From an uncultured Eubacteriales bacterium (GTDB lineage: Bacteria > Bacillota > Clostridia > Christensenellales > Borkfalkiaceae): DNA of 45,743 nt. Positions 31,340-40,187 of this stretch are shown here, piece by piece. Both the position numbers and the translations under genes were made by a program. How positions within the stretch are numbered: position 1 is the stretch's first letter; each line of letters opens with the position of its first letter. The stretch is taken from NCBI GenBank assembly GCA_900547645.1, contig URHP01000004.1, positions 1 through 45,743 on the forward strand, read 5' to 3'. The notes below the pieces were generated by a model, which made no database searches, had not been told where the DNA came from, and saw only the letters and a list, made by a program, of their open reading frames with translations.

Positions 31340-33469
31340 TCAGTTGGAGAGACGGCGCACGTCCAGAATTTTTGCGTGCGACCGGATCTTGCCGATGAGG
31401 ACTTCGACGTCCTGCCGGCTCAGCAGGCTGACCGTCACATCGACGATCGCGGAACCGTTTTTATCATACCTGCCGTTGATGGAGGTGATCTCCAGATGCA
31501 TTTCGGACACGGAAGCGGAGATCGCGGAGAGCGCCGCGCCCTGATCTTCCGCGGTGACGACGATCGCCGCCTTGAAGCGCGCATCCCCCTCCTTGACCAG
31601 CCACTCCGCCGCCTGCAGTCTTGCGGGATCGACGTTCTTCATGTTGGGGCAGTCCTTTCTGTGGATCACGATGCCCCTGCCGCGCGTGACGAACCCAACG
31701 ATCTCGTCGCCGGGAACGGGCGAACAGCACCCCGCGAAGGAGACGAGCATCCCCGTCATGCCGTTGATGGTGACGGAACCCTTGGCGTTCTTCGCCTTGA
31801 AGGGCTGGGGAATGATGGGCGCGGGCGCCTCCTTGCGGAAATAGTCGAGCAATTTGAAGATGACCTGATTGACGGTCACCGCGCCGTAACCGATGGCGGA
31901 ATACATTTCGTCGGGCGTATCGAAGGAGAGCTTTTCGGAGACCTTTTTGAAGCTCTCGGGCGTGACCAGCTCGGAAAGCGCCATGCCCCTGCGCTTGGCG
32001 GCCTCCTCCAGCATGCTCTTGCCCAGGCGGATGTTCTCCTCCTTCATCTCCTTCTTGTAGAAGGACTTGATCTTGGCGCGCGCAGACGAAGATTTGATGA
32101 ATTTCAGCCAGTCGCGCGAAGGGCCCTTGCTGTTCGGAGAGGTAATGATCTCCACCACGTCGCCCGTTTCGAGCTTGGTGTTGAGCGGGACGATCTTTCC
32201 GTTCACCTTGGCGCCCGTACACTTGTTGCCCACTTCCGAGTGAATGGCGTATGCAAAGTCGACGGGCGTGGCGCCCGCGGGGAGCGAGATGACCTTGCTC
32301 TGCGGCGTGAACACCAAAAGCTCGGTCGAGTACAGCTCGCCCTTGACGGTGTCCATGAACTCCTTGGAGTCCTTCAGCCCTCCCTGCAGCTCCATGACCT
32401 CGCGGATCCAGGCGATGCGCGCATCGAGCGAAGATTCCTCGCTGCGGTTTTCCTTGTACTTCCAATGCGCCGCGATACCGTATTCCGCCGTGCGATGCAT
32501 TTCCTCCGTACGGATCTGAATTTCGAAGGGCTGCCCGAAGTTGGTGACGACCGTCGTGTGCAGCGACTGATAGAGGTTGGGCTTGGGCGTTGCGATATAG
32601 TCCTTGATGCGTCCGGGCACGGGCTTCCACTTCTTATGGATCTTGCCCAGCACCTCGTAACACTCGTCCACCGTGCCGACAATGACGCGGACGGCGGTGA
32701 GATCATAGATCTGATCGAGCGTCTTGTGCTTGTCCTTCATCTTCTTGTAGATGGAGTAGAAGTGCTTGGGACGGCCGAACACTTCGCCGTGGATCCTGCT
32801 CTCTTCCAGGATGCCGTTGATCTCCTCCACCACAAAATCCACAAAGCGGTTGCGCTCTTCCAACTTCTGGTGAATGTTCTCCACCAGATATTCGAAGGCG
32901 GCGGGATCGAGGTACTTCAGGCACAGGTCCTCCAGCTCGCACTTGACCTGCGAAATACCGAGCCTGCCCGCAATGGGTGCGTAGATGTCCAGCGTCTCGC
33001 GCGCCATCTTCTGCTGGCGCTCCTTGGACAAAAAGTTGAGGGAGCGCATGTTGTGCAGACGGTCTGCGAGTTTGATGATGATGACGCGGATATCCTTCGC
33101 CATCGCAATGAAGATCTTGCGGAAGTTTTCCGCCTCCTCCTCTTCCTGCGATTTGAAGACGATCTTGTCGAGTTTGGTGACGCCCGCAACGAGCGTCAGG
33201 ACGCCTTCGCCGAATTCACGGCGCACGTCTTCCTCGGTGACGGGCGTATCCTCGATGACGTCATGCAGAAGCGCCGCCGCGATCGTCTCGGCGTCCAGCC
33301 CGAGATCGACCAGGATCTCCGCGACCGCGCACGGATGGATGAAATAAGGTTCGCCCGAAGCGCGCTTCTGATTGCGGTGCGCATCGCGCGCAAAATCGTA
33401 GGCATGCAGCAGCATGTCTCGTTCCGCGCCCGTATAGAATTCATAGATCTTCATGAGGATGGATTCCAC
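31340..33469 (-). CDS. relA: bifunctional (p)ppGpp synthetase/hydrolase Rel
   Basis: Makes and degrades the alarmone (p)ppGpp. Domain order: HD hydrolase, with ALLHDVIEDT near residues 66-75 (intact HD..ED, so hydrolysis is likely active); synthetase with GRPKHFYSIYKKMKDKHK and EIQIRTEEMHRTAEYGIAAH; TGS domain (LLVFTPQSKVISLPAGATPV); a zinc-finger/helical region with CCSPVPGDEIVGF; and a C-terminal ACT domain. I chose GTG at 33469 because GGGAGG lies six bases before it, while the ATG at 33454 has no ribosome site; the protein is then 709 residues. It starts 1 bp after the recJ stop codon. Confidence 0.96.
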   Translation of the reverse strand: MESILMKIYEFYTGAERDMLLHAYDFARDAHRNQKRASGEPYFIHPCAVAEILVDLGLDAETIAAALLHDVIEDTPVTEEDVRREFGEGVLTLVAGVTKLDKIVFKSQEEEEAENFRKIFIAMAKDIRVIIIKLADRLHNMRSLNFLSKERQQKMARETLDIYAPIAGRLGISQVKCELEDLCLKYLDPAAFEYLVENIHQKLEERNRFVDFVVEEINGILEESRIHGEVFGRPKHFYSIYKKMKDKHKTLDQIYDLTAVRVIVGTVDECYEVLGKIHKKWKPVPGRIKDYIATPKPNLYQSLHTTVVTNFGQPFEIQIRTEEMHRTAEYGIAAHWKYKENRSEESSLDARIAWIREVMELQGGLKDSKEFMDTVKGELYSTELLVFTPQSKVISLPAGATPVDFAYAIHSEVGNKCTGAKVNGKIVPLNTKLETGDVVEIITSPNSKGPSRDWLKFIKSSSARAKIKSFYKKEMKEENIRLGKSMLEEAAKRRGMALSELVTPESFKKVSEKLSFDTPDEMYSAIGYGAVTVNQVIFKLLDYFRKEAPAPIIPQPFKAKNAKGSVTINGMTGMLVSFAGCCSPVPGDEIVGFVTRGRGIVIHRKDCPNMKNVDPARLQAAEWLVKEGDARFKAAIVVTAEDQGAALSAISASVSEMHLEITSINGRYDKNGSAIVDVTVSLLSRQDVEVLIGKIRSHAKILDVRRLSN

Positions 33470-33470
33470 G

Positions 33471-35768
33471 TTACGCCTCCCTGAGCGCCGCCACCGCCGT
33501 ATAGAGCGGCGAAGCGGCGAGCTCCGTCTTTTTTCCGCGGGCAAGTTGCAGCCGTCCGCCGTCCAGAGCGATCAGCCCGAGCTCCTCGAATACGGCGAGC
33601 GCGAAGATAAACTCCTCCGTCCCGAACCCGAGACAATCGCACGACTTGGCGGCCTCCGCGTAGCTCTCGCCCGTCACGCGGGCGCCCTGCGCGCGCAGAG
33701 CGGCGAACACGGCGAGCAGGTCTTCCCGCTGCGTCGAGAGGGCGTACAGCCGCTCCCTGCCGCTGATCTCCCCGTTCACGCGCACCCGCGCGCCGCCCGT
33801 CTGCAGCGCGTTTGCGGGGGGCATGTCCAGGAACACCACGTCGCGGTATCCCGAAAGGTCGCACCCCGGATCGGGCGCGATCAGCACCACGTTTTCGCAG
33901 TTGCCCGAGGAGAGGCGGAACACGTCGGCGGGAAGCGCGCGCAGCGCGGGGAACTCCGCCAGCGTCGCAACGTCGTAGCACACGGCGCACAGACCGTAGG
34001 CGCACGCGGCGCAGCGCTGCTCCAAAAAGCCGTTCAGCTCCTCCGTCGCCGCATCCGCCCGCACGGGCGCGCCGCGCAGGGCAAGCAGCGTATTTTCAAA
34101 GATCTCGGGCGCGGCAATGCCGCCGCCCGCGGGCAGCACCGCCCGCACGAAACCTTTCAGATACTCCCTGCCGCGGAACACGGAGAGATTATATTCGAAC
34201 ACGAGCGTCTTTTTAAGATCGCTCCGCAAAAATTTGAGATCCTTTGCCCCGCCGAAGTACATGAGATCCAGCCCGCCCGCGCTCATCGACAGGTGCGGCG
34301 AGAGCGGCTTGACGGGGTGCGCGTCGAGGCTGCCCGTCTCCATCGTAAACAGGGGGCGGCGGTTGCCGATGCCGAATGGTTCGAGCATGGCAAGCTCGTG
34401 CGCGACCTGAGCGTGATCCTCCCCCTCTCCGACGACGTACAGCTTTGCCGCGAGATCTTCCCGCGAGTAATGGGAGCCGATATATTCGCCGAGCGCGCGC
34501 TTGAGATCTTCAAACTTGTCCGCGCGCACGTTGACGCCCGCCGCCTGCGAATGACCGCCGAACTCTTCGATATACTGCGAGCACGCCTTGAGCGCTTCGA
34601 AGATATTCACGCCCTCGACGCTGCGCGCGCTGCCGCGCAGCATGTCGCCGCGCCGCACAAACAGCAGCGCGGGACGGGAAAATTCTTCCGCAATGCGCGC
34701 CGCCACGATGCCGACGAACCCCGCGTTCCAATTGTCCGCCGCCAGCATGACGACGCTCTGATACGCACCCTCCCGGCGGACGCTCTCGATCGCCTGCGCA
34801 TACAGTTCGTCGCAGGCACGCTGCCGCTCCGCGTTGTAGAGGTTGAGCTTTTCCGCAAGGGCGGCGATCGCCTCCTCGTTTTCCGTCGTGAACAGGGAGA
34901 GCGCCGCGTGCGCGTCCCCCATCCTGCCCGCCGCGTTGATGCGGGGCGCGATCGTGAAGGCGAGCGTCTGCGCCGTCACCTCGTTCGTCTTGCCGAGCAG
35001 GGCGGAAAACGCGGGACGGGGATGCTTTTCCATGCGCCGCAGCCCTTCCGCCACGATGTCGCGGTTTTCGCCGAGCAGCGGCACGCTGTCCGCGACCGTG
35101 GAGAGCGCGGCAAAGTCCACAAGCTCCATCGCGCGGTCGCCGATGAGCGCCGTGGCAAGTTTGAACGCGACGCCCGCGCCGCACAGGTTGTCGTACGGAT
35201 AGTCGTCCGCAAATTTCGGATTGACCGTCACGCAGTCGGGAAGGATGTCGGGCAGCTCGTGATGGTCGGTGACGATGACGTATGCACCCGATTCCTGCGC
35301 GTAGGCAACTTCGGCGGCATTGGATATGCCGCAGTCCACCGTGACGATGAGGTCGGGCATGAATTCGTCGAAGATCTTGTCGAGCGCCGCCGCACTCATG
35401 CCGTATCCTTCAACGCGCTCGGGGACATAGAGGTATGGTTCGATGCCGAACATCTGCAGCGCACGGGAGAGCACGGCGAGCGCGCCGATGCCGTCTGCGT
35501 CATAGTCGCCGAACAGCGCGACTCTCCAGACTTCGTCGCGCGCCTGCGTCAGAAGCGCGACCGCCTCCTTCATCCCCTTCATGAGGAAGGGCGAGAGAAA
35601 GTGCCGTGCGCCCGGCCGCAGGAAGGCACGCATCTTTTCCGCCGTATCCATGCCCCGCGCATAGAGAATGCGCGCCGTCGTAGGCGTAATGCCGAGCGAG
35701 GCGGCGCACGCTTGTACCTCCGCTTCCTGCGCGGCGGTCAATTGAAATTCATGCACGAGTTTTTTCAT
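33471..35768 (-). CDS. recJ: single-stranded-DNA exonuclease RecJ
   Basis: 5'-3' exonuclease of the DHH superfamily used in recombination and repair. 765 residues. DHH motifs: FGDYDADGIGAL (about 86-97), VDCGISNAAEV, and VTDHHELP with the DHH; then CGAGVAFKLATAL and the DHHA1 motif ISPRINAAGRMGDA-like APRINAAGRMGDAHAAL. A C-terminal extension of about 200 residues resembles that of Bacillus RecJ. A promoter with a TATAAT box lies 30 bp upstream. The apt gene that follows recJ in Bacillus is absent, so recJ abuts relA. Confidence 0.96.
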   Translation of the reverse strand: MKKLVHEFQLTAAQEAEVQACAASLGITPTTARILYARGMDTAEKMRAFLRPGARHFLSPFLMKGMKEAVALLTQARDEVWRVALFGDYDADGIGALAVLSRALQMFGIEPYLYVPERVEGYGMSAAALDKIFDEFMPDLIVTVDCGISNAAEVAYAQESGAYVIVTDHHELPDILPDCVTVNPKFADDYPYDNLCGAGVAFKLATALIGDRAMELVDFAALSTVADSVPLLGENRDIVAEGLRRMEKHPRPAFSALLGKTNEVTAQTLAFTIAPRINAAGRMGDAHAALSLFTTENEEAIAALAEKLNLYNAERQRACDELYAQAIESVRREGAYQSVVMLAADNWNAGFVGIVAARIAEEFSRPALLFVRRGDMLRGSARSVEGVNIFEALKACSQYIEEFGGHSQAAGVNVRADKFEDLKRALGEYIGSHYSREDLAAKLYVVGEGEDHAQVAHELAMLEPFGIGNRRPLFTMETGSLDAHPVKPLSPHLSMSAGGLDLMYFGGAKDLKFLRSDLKKTLVFEYNLSVFRGREYLKGFVRAVLPAGGGIAAPEIFENTLLALRGAPVRADAATEELNGFLEQRCAACAYGLCAVCYDVATLAEFPALRALPADVFRLSSGNCENVVLIAPDPGCDLSGYRDVVFLDMPPANALQTGGARVRVNGEISGRERLYALSTQREDLLAVFAALRAQGARVTGESYAEAAKSCDCLGFGTEEFIFALAVFEELGLIALDGGRLQLARGKKTELAASPLYTAVAALREA

Positions 35769-35798
35769 GGTCGGTGTCCCGTAACGGATATTTTTTCT

Positions 35799-35828
35799 AT
35801 TATACCACAGAATGCGCCGTTTGCGCAA
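35799..35828 (-). promoter_or_regulatory. probable promoter of recJ-relA-MBL-hemZ
   Basis: Minus strand TTGCGC (35828-35823), an 18-bp spacer and TATAAT (35804-35799). The -35 is weak; the -10 is perfect. It follows directly after the secF terminator. Confidence 0.7.
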
Positions 35829-35849
35829 AATATTTTTTCCCTTTGCGCA

Positions 35850-35881
35850 AAAACGCAAAACGGCGGGAAACTTCCCGCCGT
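35850..35881 (-). terminator. intrinsic terminator of secD-secF
   Basis: A 10-bp perfect stem ACGGCGGGAA / TTCCCGCCGT (35860-35869 with 35872-35881). On the minus strand it is followed by TTTGCGTTTTTG. It lies 17 bp after the secF stop. Confidence 0.88.
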
Positions 35882-35897
35882 CGTTCATTCAGATCGT

Positions 35898-36935
35898 TCA
35901 GGCTTCGGCGTCCGCCTTTGCCGATTTTTTCTTGCCTTCATAGCGCGCATGCTTTTTCTTCATACGGTCGAAATGCGCCTTGATCCTGACGTGCAGCGCA
36001 GGCGCAAGCAGCATGGAAGAATACAGCCCCGCCGCCACGGGAACGAGCGCGCCCGCGAACACGAACACGGCGCCCGTCGTTACGGTGCATGCCGCGCAGA
36101 CGGCGGTCATGACGAGCGTGATGCCCGCGGCAAGCCAAACCGTCTTGTCCGTCGCCTTGCAGACGCCCGCCACCGCTTCCTCCGCGGAGAGCGCGTTTGC
36201 GGCGGGATCCTTTGCATCGTCGCGCAGCTTCATGCAGCGGATGAGCCAGAACACCGCGGACGCGACTGCCGCGATCGCGGCGTACAGCATGGGCGCAAAC
36301 GCATACACGGGAATGCGCGCAATGGCAAAGATGGCAAGCGTCAGGAACGCATCGTTGACGCAGGCGACCAGCCCCGTCAGCGCGCAGCCCATTCCGAACC
36401 GGATGGCAACGTAGATGAGCGCCACGATGGCGGCGACCGCCACGGCGACCGCGCCCCGCCACATTGCTTCGTTCATGGACTGAAGGGTGAGCGTATCGTA
36501 GGAGACGAACGTTTCGGCGGGAGAAAGGAAGGTCTCGTCGCCGTCGATCCTCGCCTCGACCGCCGCCTTGACGGCGGCAAGCGTCTCGTCGGAGACGTCC
36601 GCGGAGAACGTGTAGCGCAGCAGGAAATCATTCCCCGTTTCGGTGAACGCGCCCTGCGTCTGCGACACGGGAGCGGACTGCCCTTCGAGCGTCTCCTTGT
36701 TTTCGTATTCGATGCCCGCATCCGCAAACGTGTCTTCGCTGTATCTTTCGAGCGCGGCTTTTCTGCCCGCGTCAAGGTCCACAACGACGTTGTAATAGAC
36801 GTCAAAGGTCTTGCTGTCGGGGCGGTCCAGGCTCTCGTTAAAACCGAGCAGCGCCATCAGAACGATCCCCGCAATGATGATGACCGCCGAAATCGCCGCC
36901 CAAACGGGAAGCAGGTTCAAACGCTTGTTACTCAT
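35898..36935 (-). CDS. secF: divergent SecF-like export membrane protein
   Basis: SecF partners SecD to drive late steps of Sec-dependent export. The 345 residues have one N-terminal helix (about 10-30), an extracytoplasmic domain (35-150), five membrane helices, and a highly charged Lys/Ala tail. Assignment rests on topology, position after a SecD-like gene and before recJ, and the conserved-looking helix IPVYAFAPMLYAAIAAVASA. The hallmark glycine motif of SecF after the first helix (DFxGG-like) is not visible; LGFNESLDRPDSKTF stands in its place. It overlaps secD by 8 bp. Confidence 0.75.
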   Translation of the reverse strand: MSNKRLNLLPVWAAISAVIIIAGIVLMALLGFNESLDRPDSKTFDVYYNVVVDLDAGRKAALERYSEDTFADAGIEYENKETLEGQSAPVSQTQGAFTETGNDFLLRYTFSADVSDETLAAVKAAVEARIDGDETFLSPAETFVSYDTLTLQSMNEAMWRGAVAVAVAAIVALIYVAIRFGMGCALTGLVACVNDAFLTLAIFAIARIPVYAFAPMLYAAIAAVASAVFWLIRCMKLRDDAKDPAANALSAEEAVAGVCKATDKTVWLAAGITLVMTAVCAACTVTTGAVFVFAGALVPVAAGLYSSMLLAPALHVRIKAHFDRMKKKHARYEGKKKSAKADAEA

Positions 36936-38433
36936 CTTCCACTTCCTCCCGCTTGAAGTTGCAGAACTTGCCGGGCTGTTTGGAAGTGCCCATCATCACC
37001 GCCCAACCGAAGCGGTTGACAAGGAGCGTTGCCACGCCGGAGAACAGCGTTCCGAGCCCGAGTACGAACGCCGCCGTCTGCAGGCTCGTGAGCGCGATCG
37101 CGTACACAAGGAACGCGATGATCGCAACGACGATATGCAGATCGAACAGCTTCCAGAAACACTTTTTGTAGCCCGTCTTGACGGAAGAAGTCATCGTCTT
37201 GCCGAGCGCGTACTCCTTGCGCGCGTTTTCGAACGCAACGGCGTCGCTCACGCACAGAAGCACCGATGCAAGCATGAACGCAAGGAAGGTCTCCACGCTC
37301 AGATACAGGAACGGGATGGACCAGCCGCACAGGATCATGGCAAACAGGAACAGCAGATAGGTATACAGGTGCACGAAGCCCAGGCGATGGTAGCGGATGA
37401 AGAAGAACGCCATCATCGCGACGAAGAAGATGCCGAACGCAATGTAGAGCATCCAGACCGTATTCGAACCGTACAGCGCCGGATGGAAGTATGCATCGCT
37501 GGGCGTGAACGTCAGATCGTCCGACGTTCCGGAGATCGCGCTGTTGAGCAGCACCGCAACGGTATTCGCCGTCTCGGGCGTATAGCTGCCGCTGATGTAG
37601 AGAGTGTTCTGGTCGTACACTTCGTTGACGGAGAGCTGCAGAACGGACGTATCGCCGACATAGAAGAAGAGGGTGACCGCCGTCTCCGCCGCGCCCGACG
37701 TCGCGCTTGCCAGCGCGGACTGTCCGGCTTCCGTGAACAGGAACTCAATGTAGCCCGTGCTTCCGGACGTACGCGCGCGCACCGACTGCACATAGTCGGC
37801 GACCGTCTCATCCGGACGAACGGTGAACAGATCGGTCGCGGACGCCTCGTCCGAACCGTATTTGATGTTCAGCTCTCCCGTATAGGAGAAGAAATTGATC
37901 GCGGTGTATTCGCCGTCCATCATGGCGGGCAGGAACACGCGGATCGCGTAATCCCCCACCGATTCGACGCGCGCCCCGTCCACGCGAAGGAGGGCATAGC
38001 GCTGCGTCACGGTTTCCAGAGCCGACGCAAACGCCGCTTTGAACCCTTCCGTCATCACGCCGTTGTCGTCGCAGGCAACGCCCTTTTCCAGGTAGACGGA
38101 ACCGTTTTCGTCGGGATAGCGGACGTAATCCGCCGCATAATCCTCCCGCTCCTCGTCGCTCATGTCGCGGGTATCGTCTTCGTATTCCTTGGCGGTGATG
38201 ACGCCTTCGGGATAGTACACGGCGGAATAGCCGCCGCCGAGATACGCGCCCGTATCGGCGTTCGCGCCGTACGCAAGCCCGAGATCGGCGTCCTTCTCCA
38301 TCATGCGCATGACGGAGCTGAACGCATGCAGATTGTCCGTTCCGTAGGAAAACGAAACGGTACAGATAAAGCACAAAACGGCGATCAACAGGGTATAGAT
38401 CACCAGCAGGACCACCGATTTTTTCTTGCCCAT
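36928..38433 (-). CDS. secD: divergent SecD-like export membrane protein
   Basis: 501 residues with the SecD topology: an N-terminal helix (about 7-28), a large extracytoplasmic domain, and five membrane helices in the last 180 residues (starting VWMLYIAFGIFFVAMMAFFF). The extracytoplasmic domain has FLFTEAGQSALASAT, a recognisable trace of the SecD P1 base region, and YISGSYTPETANTVAVLLNS, matching the usual ISG.f....A..la..l.sG pattern. The classic GLDLxGG motif is replaced by LGLAYGANADTGAYLGGGYS. Position beside secF and recJ supports the call. AGGAGGAGGCA precedes ATG. Confidence 0.8.
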   Translation of the reverse strand: MGKKKSVVLLVIYTLLIAVLCFICTVSFSYGTDNLHAFSSVMRMMEKDADLGLAYGANADTGAYLGGGYSAVYYPEGVITAKEYEDDTRDMSDEEREDYAADYVRYPDENGSVYLEKGVACDDNGVMTEGFKAAFASALETVTQRYALLRVDGARVESVGDYAIRVFLPAMMDGEYTAINFFSYTGELNIKYGSDEASATDLFTVRPDETVADYVQSVRARTSGSTGYIEFLFTEAGQSALASATSGAAETAVTLFFYVGDTSVLQLSVNEVYDQNTLYISGSYTPETANTVAVLLNSAISGTSDDLTFTPSDAYFHPALYGSNTVWMLYIAFGIFFVAMMAFFFIRYHRLGFVHLYTYLLFLFAMILCGWSIPFLYLSVETFLAFMLASVLLCVSDAVAFENARKEYALGKTMTSSVKTGYKKCFWKLFDLHIVVAIIAFLVYAIALTSLQTAAFVLGLGTLFSGVATLLVNRFGWAVMMGTSKQPGKFCNFKREEVEDE

Positions 38434-38499
38434 TGCCTCCTCCTGTATCGTGAACGGGGAATGCCCAAAATGCTCTTTCGGAAAATTCTCGCTCCTCTC

Positions 38500-38528
38500 A
38501 TTATATAGAAAAAGGGCGGCTCCGTCAA
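38500..38528 (-). promoter_or_regulatory. sigma-A promoter of secD-secF
   Basis: Minus strand TTGACG (38528-38523), a 17-bp spacer and TATAAT (38505-38500). The -35 lies in the loop of a small hairpin CGGCT/AGCCG (38517-38532) that is followed by CCCTTTTTC and may terminate scfB. Confidence 0.85.
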
Positions 38529-38559
38529 GCCGAAACGCGCCGCTTTTCGTATTTTTTGC

Positions 38560-39867
38560 CTAATTTTCGCGCGACTTGCGCTCTGCAAGCACGTGCATCG
38601 CGCACTCGATGCGCTTTTTCATCATCGCGCAGGTCATTTCATACGGCTTGTTGATGTCGCCGTTATAGTGATAGTTGTTCGCGCTGCAGCCGCCCGAACA
38701 GATGAATTTGGCAAAACAGTCGCCGCACTTTTCGCGCGTGAACAGGCTGGACGACGCAAACAAGCCGCGGATCTGCGGATCGATCACGCCCTCATACACA
38801 CTGCCCATGCGCCATTTTTTGTCGCCTGCAAACTGATGGCAGGGATAGAGATCGCCGTTCGGCACGACGGAGAGGTACTCATTCCCCGCGCCGCACGCCG
38901 AAACGCGCTTCTGAAGGCAGGGACCGCCTTCGAGATCGATATGGAAGTGGAAGAAGGAGAAGCCCTTCCCCTCCGCTTCGCGGCGGATATACTCGTCGCA
39001 CAGCTTTTCATATTCCGCCTCGATCACGGGCAGATGTTCCTCTCTGATCTGCAGTTCGGGAATGTCCGTGACGACGGGCTCGACCGAAAGGGAATCGAAG
39101 CCCTGATCGGCAAGAAAGAGCACGTCCTTGGAAAAATCGAGGTTCTTTGCCGTAAACGTGCCGCGCACATAGTAGTGCTTGTCCCCGCGGATCTTCACGA
39201 AGTTTCTGATTTTATCGATGACCGCGTCGAAGCTCCCCTTCCCGGAGACCGTCTTCCGCACGGCGTCGTGCACTTCCTTTCTGCCGTCGAGGGAGAGAAC
39301 GACGTTTTCCATCTCCGCATTGAGAAATTCCACTGCGTCGTCGTTTAAAAGCAGACCGTTGGTCGTGGTGGTAAACAGGAACCGCTTGCCGCGCTTTGCC
39401 GCTTCTTCCTTGGCATAGGCGACCGTCTGTTTGATGACGTCCAGATTCATGAGCGGTTCGCCGCCGAAGAAGTCCACTTCGAGCACCTTGCGCGCGCCGC
39501 TGTTCGCAATGAGGAAGTCGATCGCCTTTTTTGCCGTTTCTAGGCTCATCATCTCGCGCGCGGCATGATAGGCGCCCTCGTCCGCAAAACAGTACTTGCA
39601 GCGAAGGTTGCAGTCGTGGCAGATGTGAATGCAGAGCGCCTTGAGCTCCTGCGATTTGACGGGCGCGACGGTCGTCTCCTCCGCATACAGCAGCCCTGCG
39701 TTTTTAAGCCCCTCGATGTCCGCGAGCGTCTCTTTCAGTTCCTCGTCGGTAAATTCGACGCTCTCCCCCGCAAGGTGGCGCGCGGTCTTTTCGTCGCACT
39801 CATGGAGCGCGCCGCTGCCCGTGTCGTAGACGTAGTGATGTCCGTGGTAATGAAAAACGTGTACCAT
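38560..39867 (-). CDS. scfB: SCIFF peptide radical SAM maturase
   Basis: A radical SAM/SPASM enzyme that installs a thioether crosslink in the SCIFF precursor encoded just upstream. 435 residues: N-terminal peptide-recognition region (1-75; MVHVFHYHGHHYVYDTGSGA), radical SAM motif CNLRCKYC (C86, C90, C93), then FFGGEPLMNLDVI. The C-terminal SPASM region has cysteines in GPCLQKRVSACGAGNEYLS, GDLYPCHQF, EKCGDCFAKFICSGGCS and MTCAMM, for two auxiliary Fe-S clusters. I chose the ATG at 39867 because its N-terminus matches the family; no strong ribosome site is present, so expression may be low. Known relatives are CteB and Tte1186. Confidence 0.95.
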   Translation of the reverse strand: MVHVFHYHGHHYVYDTGSGALHECDEKTARHLAGESVEFTDEELKETLADIEGLKNAGLLYAEETTVAPVKSQELKALCIHICHDCNLRCKYCFADEGAYHAAREMMSLETAKKAIDFLIANSGARKVLEVDFFGGEPLMNLDVIKQTVAYAKEEAAKRGKRFLFTTTTNGLLLNDDAVEFLNAEMENVVLSLDGRKEVHDAVRKTVSGKGSFDAVIDKIRNFVKIRGDKHYYVRGTFTAKNLDFSKDVLFLADQGFDSLSVEPVVTDIPELQIREEHLPVIEAEYEKLCDEYIRREAEGKGFSFFHFHIDLEGGPCLQKRVSACGAGNEYLSVVPNGDLYPCHQFAGDKKWRMGSVYEGVIDPQIRGLFASSSLFTREKCGDCFAKFICSGGCSANNYHYNGDINKPYEMTCAMMKKRIECAMHVLAERKSREN

Positions 39868-39894
39868 ATTCGTGTGCGGATAACATCCGAAAAA

Positions 39895-39929
39895 GCGCAA
39901 AACAAGGAGCAGCGCAAAGGCGCCGCTCC
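39895..39929 (-). terminator. attenuator-like hairpin between scfA and scfB
   Basis: On the minus strand GGAGCGGCGC-CTTT-GCGCTGCTCC forms a 10-bp stem with one G-U pair (39906-39929), followed by TTGTTTTG. It lies 20 bp after the scfA stop. It would allow much more precursor than maturase. Confidence 0.75.
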
Positions 39930-39948
39930 CCGTCTTTTGGCGGTCGTG

Positions 39949-40101
39949 TTATTTTCTCTCGATCTTCTCTTCTCTCGTGACGCGCTCGCAGGACTGATTG
40001 CCAACGGTGCAGCTCGTCTTGCAAGCGGACTGGCAGGTGCTTCTGCATTCGCCGCAGCCCGTCACTTTCTTTGCCTGAGGTTTTGCGATCGTACGGATCA
40101 T
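39949..40101 (-). CDS. scfA: SCIFF ranthipeptide precursor (six cysteines in forty-five)
   Basis: A 50-residue ribosomal peptide. Six cysteines at positions 16, 19, 23, 27, 31 and 38, in the family core GCGECRSTCQSACKTSC followed by TVGNQSC. The leader is MIRTIAKPQAKKVT. In the characterised homologue CteA the maturase links Cys32 to Thr37; the equivalent pair here would be Cys27 and Thr32 (inference by alignment). AGGAG lies 8 nt before ATG. The gene has its own promoter and is separated from the maturase by a hairpin. No protease or transporter gene dedicated to the peptide is visible nearby, which is usual for SCIFF loci; its function is unknown. Confidence 0.96.
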   Translation of the reverse strand: MIRTIAKPQAKKVTGCGECRSTCQSACKTSCTVGNQSCERVTREEKIERK

Positions 40102-40130
40102 AACATTTTCTCCTGTCTTCGTTTTTTTCC

Positions 40131-40159
40131 ATTATACAACGGCGCGGCGAAATTTGCAA
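40131..40159 (-). promoter_or_regulatory. sigma-A promoter of scfA
   Basis: Minus strand TTGCAA (40159-40154), a 17-bp spacer and TATAAT (40136-40131), 30 bp before the scfA start. Confidence 0.85.
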
Positions 40160-40187
40160 GTGTTTTTTCGGATCCGCGCAAATCTTT

